A stretch of 64,000 nt of DNA from Lewinellaceae bacterium (GCA_020636315.1 JACJYA010000013.1:124001-188000); one strand, 5' to 3'; shown: positions 17,189 to 27,054, numbered from the stretch's first letter. Numbers and translations: made by a program. Notes: generated by a model not told the origin, from the letters alone.

Positions 17189-17536
17189 CTAAGGTTTTAT
17201 TTTATTCATCACTCCGAATATCTTGGAGCTCCAGGGAGAATACCGCTTAGATACTTTTTTGATGGTCATGATGGTGTTTTCTTCATCGTGCACCTCGTTG
17301 AAGTAGAGGTAAAGAGCTGTGGCGATGGCTGCACTCTCATTGCCTACGAGAACGACACTTTCATCTTCCCTGATGTTCTTCCCCTGCCGCCGCAGGCGGG
17401 AGCGGATGCGGGCGTGCAGGATGTCGGGAATGTAGCGAAAGACGAAGTACAGCAGGCTCAGAGCCAGCAGAACGACCAGATAGCCGACGCCGGCAATGAG
17501 TAAGCCATCGAGTATGGTGGGCCAGTTGATATTCAT
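17189..17536 (-). CDS. mmdD: OadG/MmdD-type small membrane subunit
   Basis: 115 residues. One N-terminal transmembrane helix (DGLLIAGVGYLVVLLALSLLYFVFRYIPDIL) is followed by a basic, then charged soluble tail. This is the OadG/MmdD plan: the subunit holds the carboxyltransferase and membrane parts together. Its position between mmdA and mmdC supports the call; sequence conservation in this family is otherwise low. The 124 bases upstream hold a GAATGA-type repeat. Confidence 0.8.
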   Translation of the reverse strand: MNINWPTILDGLLIAGVGYLVVLLALSLLYFVFRYIPDILHARIRSRLRRQGKNIREDESVVLVGNESAAIATALYLYFNEVHDEENTIMTIKKVSKRYSPWSSKIFGVMNKIKP

Positions 17537-17539
17537 TGT

Positions 17540-17655
17540 AAAGGAATGATTGATTGAATTAATGAATGGTGGAAGAATGGAATGAAGGATTGATGGAATG
17601 ATGGATTGATTTGGGAAAAGCAGAAATTCATCCCCTCGTTAATTCATTCCTTCGT
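17540..17655. repeat. GGAATGA/GGATTGAT-type degenerate repeat between mmdA and mmdD
   Basis: A run of units such as GAATGATTGATT, GGAATGAAGGATTGATGGAATGA and, inverted, TTCATTCCTTCGTTCATT. The opposing halves can pair. It resembles the GGAATGAA array at 11386-11428 and interrupts an otherwise tight operon. Confidence 0.5.
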
Positions 17656-17659
17656 TCAT

Positions 17660-19219
17660 TTACATAGGCGGATTCCCATGCTTCTTCGGCGGCCCCACCT
17701 CCTTTTTGGTGGCCAGGGAGCGGAGGGCACGGGCGATGCGCCAGCGCGTATTGCGGGGTTCGATCACGTCATCGATGTAACCGAACCGGGCGGCGGCGTA
17801 AGGGGTGGCGAATTTTTCCCGGTATTCTTCTTCCATTTTCAACCAGGCGGCGGCCTGCTCTTCCGGATCTTCGATGGCGTTCAGCTTTTTGCCTTCCAGT
17901 ATCTCAATGGCGCCCTTGGCCCCCATCACGGCAATTTCGGCGCCGGGCCAGGCATAATTGAGGTCGGCGCGCAGCTGCTTGGAGCCCATCACGTCGTGGG
18001 CGCCGCCATAAGCTTTGCGCAGGGTGATGGTGATCTTGGGCACGGTTGCTTCACCGTAGGCATAGAGCAGTTTGGCGCCGTGGATGATAATGCCGCCGTA
18101 TTCCTGGAAGCTGCCGGGCAGAAAGCCGGGCACATCCACCAGGGTGACAATGGGGATGTTGAAGGCGTCGCAGAGGCGAACGAAGCGGGCCGCTTTGCGC
18201 GAAGCGTCTATATCGAGCACGCCGGCCAGGTAATTGGGCTGGTTGGCGACAATACCGCAGGGCATGCCCCCGAACTTGGCGAAACCCGTGACGATGTTCT
18301 TGGCGTAAAGGCGCTGCAGCTCCAGAAACTCCTCGTAATCCACGATCCGGTGGATGATGTCTTTGACATCGTACGGCTTGTTGGGGTCTTCCGGTACGAT
18401 GTCGTTCAACTCGTCGTCGATGCGTTCTATGGGGTCATCACATTCGGTGGTGATGGGCTCTTCCAGGTTGTTTTGCGGAAAGTATTCCAGCACCTTGCGG
18501 ATGAGTAGAATGCCTTCCTCCTCATCTTTGGCCTTGAAATGGGCAACGCCCGATTTTCGGGTGTGAATATCGGCTCCGCCCAGGTTCTCGGTCGTGATAT
18601 TCTCTCCGGTGACCGTCTTGGTGACTTTGGGGCCGGTGACGAACATATAGCTCGTCTGTTCGCTCATGATGATGATGTCGGTAAGGGCGGGAGAATAAAC
18701 TGCTCCGCCGGCGCAAGGGCCGAAAACGGCGGATATCTGTGGGATGACGCCCGAGGCCTGTATATTGCGGTAGAAGATCTCGGCATAGCCCGCCAGGCTG
18801 TTTACGCCTTCCTGAATGCGGGCCCCGCCGCTGTCATTGAGCCCGATGAGAGGGGCGCCGACTTTCATGGCCTGGTCCATGACCTTACAGATCTTCATGG
18901 CGAAGGTTTCGGAAAGAGAGCCGCCCAAAACGGTGAAATCCTGGGAGAAGACATAGACAACTCTCCCGTCAACAGTGCCGCGGCCGGTGACCACTCCGTC
19001 GCCGAGGAATTGTTTTTCCTCCAGCCCGAAATCATGGCAGCGGTGGGTGACGAACATGTCATATTCTTCAAAACTGCCCTCGTCGAGCAACAGGGCGATG
19101 CGTTCCCGGGCGGTGAATTTCCCCTGTTTGTGCTGTTTATCGATGCGTTTTTCTCCGCCGCCGAGCCTGGCTTTCTCCCGTAATTCTGTGAGTTGCCGGA
19201 TCTTGTCTTGTAAACTCAT
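17660..19219 (-). CDS. mmdA: Methylmalonyl-CoA decarboxylase alpha subunit (carboxyltransferase)
   Basis: 519 residues, the normal length for the family. Conserved blocks: [46 protein letters not shown]; the oxyanion-forming [35 protein letters not shown]; and in the second crotonase domain [36 protein letters not shown] followed by [12 protein letters not shown]. It transfers the carboxyl group from methylmalonyl-CoA to biotin on MmdC. The nearly identical propionyl-CoA carboxylase beta chain is the main alternative. The pump subunits mmdD/mmdB downstream and mce upstream favour the decarboxylase, linking succinate/propionate metabolism to a sodium gradient. Confidence 0.92.
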   Translation of the reverse strand: MSLQDKIRQLTELREKARLGGGEKRIDKQHKQGKFTARERIALLLDEGSFEEYDMFVTHRCHDFGLEEKQFLGDGVVTGRGTVDGRVVYVFSQDFTVLGGSLSETFAMKICKVMDQAMKVGAPLIGLNDSGGARIQEGVNSLAGYAEIFYRNIQASGVIPQISAVFGPCAGGAVYSPALTDIIIMSEQTSYMFVTGPKVTKTVTGENITTENLGGADIHTRKSGVAHFKAKDEEEGILLIRKVLEYFPQNNLEEPITTECDDPIERIDDELNDIVPEDPNKPYDVKDIIHRIVDYEEFLELQRLYAKNIVTGFAKFGGMPCGIVANQPNYLAGVLDIDASRKAARFVRLCDAFNIPIVTLVDVPGFLPGSFQEYGGIIIHGAKLLYAYGEATVPKITITLRKAYGGAHDVMGSKQLRADLNYAWPGAEIAVMGAKGAIEILEGKKLNAIEDPEEQAAAWLKMEEEYREKFATPYAAARFGYIDDVIEPRNTRWRIARALRSLATKKEVGPPKKHGNPPM

Positions 19220-19224
19220 TTATT

Positions 19225-19325
19225 GGTTGATTAAGGTGATGGGGTTGATAGAGTTGATCGGGTTGGCCGGGCCAGTAAAATGAGGGTTCAGGGCAAGCGC
19301 CCTGAATCAACTCAATCAACAAGTC
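19225..19325 (-). other. Structured spacer (hairpin) between mce and mmdA
   Basis: The stem TTCAGGGC (19287-19294) and GCCCTGAA (19299-19306) is perfect, with loop AAGC. Outside it, GTTGATAGAGTTGAT on one side pairs imperfectly with ATCAACTCAATCAAC on the other, so the whole spacer can fold. There is no T-run on the transcribed strand, so it is more like an mRNA processing or stability structure than a terminator. Confidence 0.4.
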
Positions 19326-19331
19326 AACGAT

Positions 19332-19736
19332 TTACTTCTTCCCACAAAATTCGGTGAGCACACCCAGCGTAGATTTGGGGTGCAGGAAGCCTATGTTCAG
19401 GCCTTCGGCGCCTTTTCGGGGTTTTTTGTCAATGAGGCGCACCCCTTTTTCTTCTGCTTCTTCCAGTGACTGGCTCACATCGCCGACGGCAAAGGCAAGG
19501 TGGTGGAGCCCGGGCCCCCGCTTTTCAATGTGTTTGCCGATGGGCCCTTCCGGGCCGGTTGATTCCAGGAGTTCTATCTTGGTCTGTCCCACCATGAAGA
19601 AGGCGGTCCTCACCTTCTGGTCGGCCACCTCCTCAATGGCGTAGCATTTCAGCCCGAGCACGTTTTCGTAATAAGCGATAGCCTCGTCCATGTTTTCTAC
19701 CGCAATGCCGATGTGTTCGATATGGGAGATATTCAT
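19332..19736 (-). CDS. mce: Methylmalonyl-CoA epimerase
   Basis: 134 residues from the ATG at 19736 (MNISHIEHIGIAVENMDEA). The frame runs further upstream, but those residues overlap the preceding gene and look like a chance hydrophobic stretch. VOC fold with metal ligands in ISHIEHIGIAV, GLHHLAFAV and LTEFCGKK; KIELLES and GFLHPKSTLGVLTE are typical of the epimerase. It interconverts the (R) and (S) forms of methylmalonyl-CoA, linking the mutase to MmdA. First gene of the mmd operon, 50 bases after the CorC/HlyC-type gene, with which it may share a transcript. Confidence 0.9.
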   Translation of the reverse strand: MNISHIEHIGIAVENMDEAIAYYENVLGLKCYAIEEVADQKVRTAFFMVGQTKIELLESTGPEGPIGKHIEKRGPGLHHLAFAVGDVSQSLEEAEEKGVRLIDKKPRKGAEGLNIGFLHPKSTLGVLTEFCGKK

Positions 19737-19786
19737 GTTTAATGGTTTTTCCTGGGCAGCAATGTAAAAACAAAAAAAAAGAAAAA

Positions 19787-21082
19787 CTATGACTTTTGTC
19801 CTTTCCATTCCAATTCCACCTCCTCCGGGCTGGTGTGCTGGATAAGGGTGATCTTCACGTCGTAATTGCCGATCCGGAAGGATTGCCCCTGGGTGGGGAC
19901 CCCCTCTGCAATCTTAAGGATAAGGCCGGCGAGGGTCACGTAATCGCTGCTTTCGGGCAGGCCTTCCGGCAGGTAGTGGTTGATCTCATCGACGGGGTTC
20001 TGGGCCAGTGCTCTGAACCTGTTCTCACCGATCTTTTCCACGATGGGCGCTTCGGTATCGTACTCATCCTGTATCTCTCCCACCAGTTCTTCCAGAATGT
20101 CTTCCATGGTAACCAGGCCGACGGTGCCGCCGAATTCACTGACCACCACGGCGAGCTGTGCCCGTTCGCGCTGAAACTGCCGCAGCAGAGAGACGACCTT
20201 GCGGGTGACGGGGGTGAAAACAATGGGGCGCGCCAGCTGGCGCAGGTTGGTTTCTTCCTCGCGGTAGGCAGCCGCCAGCATATCCTTGGTGGTGACAAAC
20301 CCGAAAATATTATCTATACTTTCTTCATAAACCGGCAGGCGGGAATAGCCTTCCGCCAGTGCCGTTTCAATGGCCTGCCCGAGGGGAGTACTGACATTCA
20401 GCGCGGTGATCTGGGTCCGGGGTTTGAGGACCTGGCGCACGAGGCGGTCATCAAAGTCGAAGACATTCTGGATCAGCTCGCGCTCCGATGACTGAATGGC
20501 GCCTCCCTCAGCGCTTTCGGCAATGATCAGCTTCAGTTCCTCTTCCGAGTGGATCTCGGAGTGGGGCACCGGTTGGATACCGATCAGTTTCAGAAAGGCA
20601 TTGGCTATACCGTTGAGGAGTTTGATGGGCCAGGCAAATACGAAATAAAAGGCCCTTAGTGGCAGGGCGGTGATCAGGGTGGCCGGGGTCGGAAAACGGA
20701 TGGCTATCGATTTTGGCGCCAATTCGCCGAAGACGATATGGAGTATGGTGATAAGGGCAAAAGAAGCCGGCAGGGCGATCTGATGAGCGGCTTCTGCACT
20801 CAGCTCGGCTCCCAGGCCATGCATAATGGCGAGGATGATCTCGGCCACCACTCCCTCGCCGATCCAGCCAAGGCCAAGGCTGGCCAGTGTGATGCCCAGC
20901 TGGGTGGCCGCCAGGTATCCGTCCAGGTTGGAAATAATGGATTCGGCCACTCTGGCCGCCAGGTTCTCCTGCGTCCGTACCTGTATCTGTGATGTGCGCA
21001 CCTTGACGATGGCAAATTCCGCAGCGACGAAAAAACCGTTGAGCAGTACGAGGAATAATGTAAGTAGGATATTGCCTATCAT
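19787..21082 (-). CDS. CNNM/CorC-HlyC family membrane protein (DUF21-CBS-CorC)
   Basis: 431 residues in family order: DUF21 membrane domain (1-190; four hydrophobic segments, LVLLNGFFVAAEFAIVKVR, ATQLGITLASLGLGWIGE, FGELAPKSIAIRFP); two CBS domains (about 205-330; VMKPRTQ-like LKPRTQITALNVS, and VVVSEFGGTVGLVTMEDILEELVGEIQDEYD); and the small CorC/HlyC C-terminal domain. Relatives transport or sense Mg2+ or Co2+; the old label haemolysin is misleading. Divergent from the TonB receptor and upstream of mce. Confidence 0.88.
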   Translation of the reverse strand: MIGNILLTLFLVLLNGFFVAAEFAIVKVRTSQIQVRTQENLAARVAESIISNLDGYLAATQLGITLASLGLGWIGEGVVAEIILAIMHGLGAELSAEAAHQIALPASFALITILHIVFGELAPKSIAIRFPTPATLITALPLRAFYFVFAWPIKLLNGIANAFLKLIGIQPVPHSEIHSEEELKLIIAESAEGGAIQSSERELIQNVFDFDDRLVRQVLKPRTQITALNVSTPLGQAIETALAEGYSRLPVYEESIDNIFGFVTTKDMLAAAYREEETNLRQLARPIVFTPVTRKVVSLLRQFQRERAQLAVVVSEFGGTVGLVTMEDILEELVGEIQDEYDTEAPIVEKIGENRFRALAQNPVDEINHYLPEGLPESSDYVTLAGLILKIAEGVPTQGQSFRIGNYDVKITLIQHTSPEEVELEWKGQKS

Positions 21083-21352
21083 CTGTGTGTGGTGGTTTGT
21101 GAAACAGGGGCCGAAATTTACGGATATTTATCCGGTGTGTTATAAGTTGTTTATTATCGCAGAACACCTAATTAATTAACGAATAACCAGCGGCAAACAA
21201 CAAACGGCTTCCAACCGCCAACCTTTGGCCCTTTTCCATCGTCCATAAATGTGAGAATTTTTTCAAAAAAAAGGCTCTTCTGTTAGGGGGTAATTCCTCT
21301 GGGCCGTTACTAATATAATAACAACCCGATTGTCAATACTGAAATAAAGCTT

Positions 21353-23725
21353 ATGAAACAACTGCTATCCCTGTTTTTTCTCCTTCTTTTTTGCACCCTC
21401 GGGGCTCGCGCTCAAAAGCATACCATCAGCGGCTATGTGCGGGATGCCGCTTCGGGAGAACCGTTGATCAGCGCCAATGTTTATGACAGTAACAGCGGCG
21501 CCGGCGCCATCACGAACACTTTCGGCTTTTACAGCCTGACCCTGCCTGCGGATTCCGTTTCCCTGTCTTTTTCCTATATCGGTTATGAGTCCGGCCGCCG
21601 GGAGTTTTTCCTGGAAAAAGATACCAGCCTGAACATCGGCCTGGAAGGGGCCGTGCAACTGGAGGAGGTGGTGGTTTCCGCTTCGAAACAGGGAGCGCGT
21701 ATCGAAGAGCGCACCCAGATGAGCCAGATCGATGTCCCCATTGCTCAGATCAAGAAAGTGCCGGCCCTGCTGGGGGAGGTGGATGTGCTGAAGGCCCTGC
21801 AACTGCTTCCCGGCGTGCAATCGGGGGGCGAAGGGCAAACGGGCCTGTACGTGCGCGGCGGCAGCCCCGACCAGAACCTGGTGCTGCTGGATGGCGTCCC
21901 GGTTTATAACGTCTCCCACCTGCTGGGCATATTTTCCGTATTTAATGCCGACGCCATTAAGAACGTCACGCTTACCAAAGGCGGTTTCCCGGCCCGGTAC
22001 GGAGGGCGCTTGTCTTCTGTCCTTGAGATCAATATGAAGGAAGGCAACCTCCAGGAATTTCACGGCGAAGGGGCCCTCGGGCTGATCTCTTCCAAACTGG
22101 CCCTGGAGGGCCCCATAGCAAAAGGCAAAACCTCCTTTCTCATCTCCGGCCGGCGTACTTATGCCGACCTGATTTTCGCCCCTATTATCAATGCCAGCGA
22201 AGAGCCCGGCACCGACCTCAATGTGGACCTTTACTTTTACGACCTCAACGCTAAGGTACAGCATAAGATCAACGACAAACACCGGCTTTTCCTCAGCGGC
22301 TATTTTGGTTCCGATGTTTTTGCCAACGAGTTCAAAGAGGAAGATGGCCGATTCAAAGGCGGCATCGACTGGGGCAATGTCATCTCTGCACTGCGCTGGA
22401 ACTGGCAGCTTAACAGCAAACTCTTTGCCAATACCACTCTGACGTACAGCCGGTACCGGATCGATATACTTGCGGAGGTCGAAGACCGCTTTGAAGGGAA
22501 AACCGAAACCTATTCGGCCAAGTATTTTTCAGGCATTGAAGACCTGGCCGCCCGTATCGATTTCGACTTTATCCCCAGCCCCGGGCATTATATCCGCTTC
22601 GGGGCTTCGGCCACCAACCACCGTTACGAGCCGGGCGCCCTGGCCCTGAACGCCGAGTTTGCAGAAGAGCAGTTCGATACCCTGGTCGGCTCTCAGAATG
22701 CCTTCAGCAATGAATTCGCGCTCTACCTGGAGGACGATATGCAGTTCGGCGCACTCAAGGCCAACCTCGGGGTTCATGCCTCCGCTTTCGATGTGGACGG
22801 TAAGTTCTATTCTTCGGTTCAGCCACGCCTCGGCCTGCGGTATCTGCTGAACAGTAAATGGTCGGCCAAAGGCTCTTTCGCGACCATGACCCAGTACATC
22901 AACCTGCTGACCAGCGAGTCGTTCAGCCTGCCGACCGACCTGTGGGTGCCCAGCACCGCCCGCATCAGGCCGCAGCAAAGCTGGCAGGTAGCCCTGGGCG
23001 CCGCCCGTACCTTCGGGGAAGACTTCGAAGTGAGCCTGGAGGGTTACTACAAGAAGATGCACAACGTCATCTCCTATAAGGAAGGCGCCAGTTTCCTTTT
23101 CGGGCTGGAGAACGACTGGCAGGAAAAGGTCACTCAGGGAGATGGTGAAAGTTACGGGCTGGAGCTGTTCATTCAGAAGAAGCGGGGCCGTTTTTCCGGC
23201 TGGCTGGGCTATACCCTGAGCTGGAACTGGCGGCAGTTCGATGAGATCAACAGCGGCCGCCGTTTCCCCTTCCGGTACGACCGCCGCCACGATGTTTCCC
23301 TGGTGCTCAACTACGACTTGTCTGAAAAAGTCACTTTCTCCGCAGCCTGGATTTACGGCACCGGCAACGCCGTCACCCTGAATACCTTTCGTTACCCCCA
23401 TGATGTTTATGGGGGCGAAGGCTTCCCCAACCCCTACGTCGGCAATGCGGAGATCGAATCGGGCGGGCAGAAGAACGCTTTTCGCATGACCGATTATCAT
23501 CGCCTCGACCTGAGCGTACAGTTCAATAAGAAAAAACCGAAATGGGAACGCACCTGGGTGCTGGGCGTTTATAACGCCTACTATCACCGCAATCCTTATT
23601 ATATGACGCTGGACCGTGAGCTGGTTTTTGATACGGAAACAGGGCGATCCTACGAGACGCGGAGGTTTCGGGAGGTGAGCATTCTGCCGATTATCCCGTC
23701 GGTATCGTATCAGTTTAAGTTTTAA
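21353..23725 (+). CDS. TonB-dependent receptor with carboxypeptidase-regulatory-like N-terminal domain
   Basis: 790 residues: signal peptide (to GARAQ), a CarbopepD-reg-like beta-sandwich (22-105, HTISGYVRDAASGEPLISANVYD), plug domain (about 120-230; LLPGVQSGGEGQTGLYVRGGSPDQNLVLLDGVPVYN, the usual RGG and LDG blocks), then a 22-strand-type barrel ending in an aromatic residue (VSYQFKF). It would import a large or scarce ligand with TonB energy. The next gene, 35 bases on, is a DUF4249 lipoprotein, a standard partner for this receptor class. Ligand unknown; no TonB or ExbBD in the window. Confidence 0.92.
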   Translation: MKQLLSLFFLLLFCTLGARAQKHTISGYVRDAASGEPLISANVYDSNSGAGAITNTFGFYSLTLPADSVSLSFSYIGYESGRREFFLEKDTSLNIGLEGAVQLEEVVVSASKQGARIEERTQMSQIDVPIAQIKKVPALLGEVDVLKALQLLPGVQSGGEGQTGLYVRGGSPDQNLVLLDGVPVYNVSHLLGIFSVFNADAIKNVTLTKGGFPARYGGRLSSVLEINMKEGNLQEFHGEGALGLISSKLALEGPIAKGKTSFLISGRRTYADLIFAPIINASEEPGTDLNVDLYFYDLNAKVQHKINDKHRLFLSGYFGSDVFANEFKEEDGRFKGGIDWGNVISALRWNWQLNSKLFANTTLTYSRYRIDILAEVEDRFEGKTETYSAKYFSGIEDLAARIDFDFIPSPGHYIRFGASATNHRYEPGALALNAEFAEEQFDTLVGSQNAFSNEFALYLEDDMQFGALKANLGVHASAFDVDGKFYSSVQPRLGLRYLLNSKWSAKGSFATMTQYINLLTSESFSLPTDLWVPSTARIRPQQSWQVALGAARTFGEDFEVSLEGYYKKMHNVISYKEGASFLFGLENDWQEKVTQGDGESYGLELFIQKKRGRFSGWLGYTLSWNWRQFDEINSGRRFPFRYDRRHDVSLVLNYDLSEKVTFSAAWIYGTGNAVTLNTFRYPHDVYGGEGFPNPYVGNAEIESGGQKNAFRMTDYHRLDLSVQFNKKKPKWERTWVLGVYNAYYHRNPYYMTLDRELVFDTETGRSYETRRFREVSILPIIPSVSYQFKF

Positions 23726-23760
23726 ACCCGGCCGGTTTTCAGCCACATAAAAGCAAAACC

Positions 23761-24687
23761 ATGAAAAATATAATTATTATAAAAATAACGATCCTGAGCT
23801 TTGCTCTTGCCCTCTTCTCCGGCTGCGACTCCGACAACTTCAGCCAGGTGGTGGACGTGGATATTCCGGAGCACGAGTCCCGTCTGGTGCTCAATGCGCG
23901 GTTTTCCAGTTTGGATACCGGCGTATCTGCTCTGGTAACCAACAGCCTGGGCATTCTGGATACTTCTGCTTATGATATTCCGGAAGCTGCAACGGTACAA
24001 TTGTTCCGGGGTGGCGAGTTACTGGGGGGGGATTTTTACTTCTCGCCGGAGAAGCTGAAGTATTTCTATTCTTTCACCGAGCCCTTGGGCCCGGCTCCTG
24101 CACTGTATCGAATGGAGGTGAGCGCCCCCGGGTACGATCCTGTCTTCGCGGAACAACGCATGCCCGTTCCCGTTCCCATTACCTCGCTTCGGTTTGAACG
24201 CGATGGCGCCATTGACGGAGAGGGGCGCCGGGCCGATGGTATCGAGGTGCAGTTTTCCGACCCGGCCGGGGAGGAGAATTACTATGCCCTGCAGTTTTAC
24301 TACGAGGTTTCATTGGTGCAGCCGGGAGGGGATACGCTTCAGTACAGCAATTTGATCTATGCCAGCACCCTGGACCAGGTCGTACAGTATGGTTACGAAT
24401 TCGAACAGGTTTTTACCGACAAATCATTCAATGGAAGCTCTTACACAGTAAGCCTTTATACTTACCAGGGGGATGTGCCGGAAGGAACGCCCGGCACCCG
24501 CCTGACAGCCAGGCTTTATTCCCTTTCCCGGGATGCCTTTTTGTACGACTTGTCCCTGCGGCAGTATTACGACGCCCAGGACAACCCCTTTGCCGAGCCG
24601 GTAACGGTGCATGGCAATATTGAAGGAGGGTACGGGATCTTCGCCCTGAGTTCGGTGGCGGAATCGAGTGTGGAAGTGGTTGATTAA
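23761..24687 (+). CDS. DUF4249 lipoprotein, partner of the TonB receptor
   Basis: 308 residues. The signal ends in a lipobox (ALFSGC at about 17-22). The body begins VVDVDIPEHESRLVLNARFSSLDTGVSALVTNSLGILD, the DUF4249 start, followed by ATVQLFRGGELL and further beta-rich sequence. In Bacteroidota these lipoproteins sit next to TonB-dependent receptors with a CarbopepD-reg domain and are thought to serve as surface ligand-binding lids, by analogy with SusD. Co-transcribed with the receptor. Confidence 0.85.
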   Translation: MKNIIIIKITILSFALALFSGCDSDNFSQVVDVDIPEHESRLVLNARFSSLDTGVSALVTNSLGILDTSAYDIPEAATVQLFRGGELLGGDFYFSPEKLKYFYSFTEPLGPAPALYRMEVSAPGYDPVFAEQRMPVPVPITSLRFERDGAIDGEGRRADGIEVQFSDPAGEENYYALQFYYEVSLVQPGGDTLQYSNLIYASTLDQVVQYGYEFEQVFTDKSFNGSSYTVSLYTYQGDVPEGTPGTRLTARLYSLSRDAFLYDLSLRQYYDAQDNPFAEPVTVHGNIEGGYGIFALSSVAESSVEVVD

Positions 24688-24690
24688 CTT

Positions 24691-25605
24691 CTACTTCGGC
24701 ACTCTGATCTCATAAGCCTTCCCGCTTCGGTTCGATAGCCTTGAATCCAGCAGCCAGGGGTTGTAAACCTTGAGAATGCGGTAGGTAGTGCCATGTTCGC
24801 GCGCGAAGTCTCCCAGGTTGTCGATGGAAGTGTTTACCTCGATGATCTTGTAATCATCCAGAGGCGGGTAGCGTTCCTCCGGGCCGAGATAGAACCCGAA
24901 GTCCTTCGGGCGGCTGAGGATTTCCTTGATGGCCACCAGGCGGAAAATATAACGTGAGGTTTCCTGGTTGAGGTTGAGGTCGTAGTAATTGGTTGCGCGC
25001 TGTTCTTCCATTTCGCGGCTGATGCGGGACAGGCCGGCGTTGTAGGCGGCGGCGGTGAGCGTCCAGCTGTTCAGCCGCCGGTAATAGTCTTTGAGCACTT
25101 CACAGGCGGCCTGGGTGGCTTTCTCCAGGTGGTAGCGTTCATCCACTTCGCGGTTGGTCTCCAGGCCGTACTGTTCGGCGGTGCCGTTCATGAATTGCCA
25201 GATGCCGCGGGCGCCGGCAGGGGAAACCTCGTTGCGCAGGCTGCTCTCGGCCACGGCCAGGTATTTGAAGTCTTCCGGTATGCCGTTGTCCCGCAGTATG
25301 CGCTCTATGGTTGGGAAATATTTGTATGCATTTTTAATGTTAAGGACAGTATTAGAGTGCCAATAAGTGTTGACCAGGAGCTCGCGGTCCAGCCTTTCGG
25401 CCACGTCGAAGTTGTCCATCGGGAGCGGTTCCCCGGCGAAATCAAAGGGTTTGGCCAGGTCAACCGCTTTGATGACCTGAGGGATACTGTCTTCTTTTTC
25501 TGCCTTTTCCGATTCTTCTCCCGGCTTGCCGGAGTAGGAAGCAAATATCGCAATGGTCAGGAACGCTGCCATAGCCAGCGTGTAGTAGTGCAGTGCCTTG
25601 TGCAT
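24691..25605 (-). CDS. Membrane-bound lytic transglycosylase (MltD/SLT type)
   Basis: 304 residues. N-terminal hydrophobic anchor or signal (YYTLAMAAFLTIAIFAS). The SLT domain holds the catalytic Glu in YLAVAESSLRNEVSPAGARGIWQFM, then AAAYNAGLSRISREM, all conserved. The C-terminal ~60 residues (YKIIEVNTSIDNLGDFAREHGTTYRILKVYNPWLL) look like a degenerate LysM peptidoglycan-binding unit. It would cleave peptidoglycan glycan strands in the periplasm, forming anhydro ends. Convergent with the DUF4249 gene (three bases apart). Confidence 0.88.
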   Translation of the reverse strand: MHKALHYYTLAMAAFLTIAIFASYSGKPGEESEKAEKEDSIPQVIKAVDLAKPFDFAGEPLPMDNFDVAERLDRELLVNTYWHSNTVLNIKNAYKYFPTIERILRDNGIPEDFKYLAVAESSLRNEVSPAGARGIWQFMNGTAEQYGLETNREVDERYHLEKATQAACEVLKDYYRRLNSWTLTAAAYNAGLSRISREMEEQRATNYYDLNLNQETSRYIFRLVAIKEILSRPKDFGFYLGPEERYPPLDDYKIIEVNTSIDNLGDFAREHGTTYRILKVYNPWLLDSRLSNRSGKAYEIRVPK

Positions 25606-25882
25606 GGTTCACGAATTTTTCGGGAAAGCAGTTGCCGCTTTCGCTGTCCTCAAATTTTTGCTGTGATGTCCTTAACTTAAGGTTGGTTCGCCTCGTTGCT
25701 TGCGTTTGCGGGTTCTCTTCGGCTATAAGGGTACCTAACGTAAATGGTTGTTGGGATGATACAACAATATAGAGATTTTTTTTCGGGAAAGAAAGAGCGG
25801 GAATGTTCGATTTTCGATATAAACTGCCGGAGATGGCAATGAAGAAAAGCCCTGTTGCTGATTTCCCGGCAAGCTCTTACAG

Positions 25883-26404
25883 TTATTTTGGCCGTTTATA
25901 GATCGGCACGGTCGAACAGGGCTCTCCGAACATGATGCTTTTGGCCACCGGCCTGAGGCGTTTGGTGAGCTCTACATAGGCGTTAGCCGGTATGGGCCTG
26001 TTGTCGGTGCAGCCCTTTATGATGATGCGCTCGTCCCGGTATTTTTCCACCTCCAGTTCAGCCAGTGTTTTGGTGTAATAGGCCTGGAAATAGTCTTTTT
26101 CCTCACCCTGAAAGACATCCTTTGCATAGGGCGCGGCGTAGGAAGCCACCAGCATGAAAGCCCACATGGGCAGAATGGCGTCGGTAGAACAATAAACCAG
26201 CAGGATCTTTCCCTCATACTGTTCCCAGTCATGAGCGGCCATGGCTTCCCGGAAATCCTTTTCTTTCAGGAGCAGTTCGCGAAACAGATAGCCTTTGAGG
26301 TCCAGTTTGGCGATCTCCGCTTCGGGGAAGAATTCTTCCAGCTTCAGGGTGATCAACCCGCTGGCGGCAATGCGGTTAACTAACGGTTTGTCGGTGGTGC
26401 TCAT
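25883..26404 (-). CDS. DUF2480 family protein
   Basis: 173 residues from the ATG at 26404 (MSTTDKPLVNRIAASGLITLKLEEFFP). A longer start at 26443 would overlap the scpB stop. Conserved core: RVAASGLITL-type opening, LKGYLFRELLLKEKDFREAMAAHDW, ILLVYCSTDAILPMWAFMLVASY and ERIIIKGCTDNRPIPANAYVELTKRLRPVAKSIMFGEPCSTVPIYKRPK. It is a Bacteroidota-restricted family of unknown function; the three conserved Cys (CST, GCT, PCS) could bind metal. It follows scpB closely and is probably co-transcribed. Confidence 0.82.
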   Translation of the reverse strand: MSTTDKPLVNRIAASGLITLKLEEFFPEAEIAKLDLKGYLFRELLLKEKDFREAMAAHDWEQYEGKILLVYCSTDAILPMWAFMLVASYAAPYAKDVFQGEEKDYFQAYYTKTLAELEVEKYRDERIIIKGCTDNRPIPANAYVELTKRLRPVAKSIMFGEPCSTVPIYKRPK

Positions 26405-26442
26405 AATAAATACTTCTGATTCAATAATTAAGCCAGAACACA

Positions 26443-27054
26443 TTATTCTTCTTCCGCGAGTATTTCATCACTTCCCTCCGGCACCTCCTCCTCTATCGGC
26501 GCCTGCTCTCCTATCATAAAATCGGACTCCTTGAATTCCTTGGGCTTGGGAAGGTCGCCCAGGCTTTTCAGCCCGAAATAATCCATAAATTTTTCACTGG
26601 TGCCGTAGAGCAATGGCCGGCCCGGCCCTTCATCGCGGCCTACAATAGCAACAAGTTCCTTTTCCAATAGTTTTTGAATGGAGTAGTCGCAGCTTACTCC
26701 TCTGATGCGCTCCATCTCCGTTTTGGTAACCGGTTGTTTATAGGCGATGATGGAAAGGGTTTCCAGAGCCGCCCGGGAGAGGCGCTTGCGCGTAGTCTGG
26801 CGCAGGTAAGTGCCCACGGTATTGTGGAAGGCGGGCTTGGTCAGAAACTGGTAACCTTCGGCTATTTCGTTGATGGAAAAAGCGTAGCCGTCCTGTTCGT
26901 AACGCTCCTTGAGCTGCCCGATGGCCTCCAGCAGTTCCTCCTCGGTGAATTGGGCCTCGAATACTTCTTCCAGGCAGCTTTTGATCTCTTTCAGCGTCAC
27001 CGGCTGGTCAGTAGAGAAGATCAGGCTTTCGATGTGTTGTGCGAGTCGCTCCAT
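26443..27054 (-). CDS. scpB: Segregation and condensation protein B
   Basis: 203 residues with two winged-helix domains: MERLAQHIESLIFSTDQPVTLKEIKSCLEEV, then YQFLTKPAFHNTVGTYLRQTTRKRLSRAALETLSIIAYKQPVTKTEMERIRGVSCDYSIQKLLEKELVAIVGRDEGPGRPLLYGTS, the strongly conserved ScpB core. It joins ScpA and SMC in chromosome condensation. The C-terminus is an acidic tail. ScpA is not in the window. Confidence 0.93.
   Translation of the reverse strand: MERLAQHIESLIFSTDQPVTLKEIKSCLEEVFEAQFTEEELLEAIGQLKERYEQDGYAFSINEIAEGYQFLTKPAFHNTVGTYLRQTTRKRLSRAALETLSIIAYKQPVTKTEMERIRGVSCDYSIQKLLEKELVAIVGRDEGPGRPLLYGTSEKFMDYFGLKSLGDLPKPKEFKESDFMIGEQAPIEEEVPEGSDEILAEEE

Noticed and set aside
19737..19808. N-terminal extension of mce giving a signal-like peptide
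   Set aside because: It overlaps the end of the CorC/HlyC-type gene, and the epimerase is a cytoplasmic enzyme whose fold starts at MNISHIEHIG.
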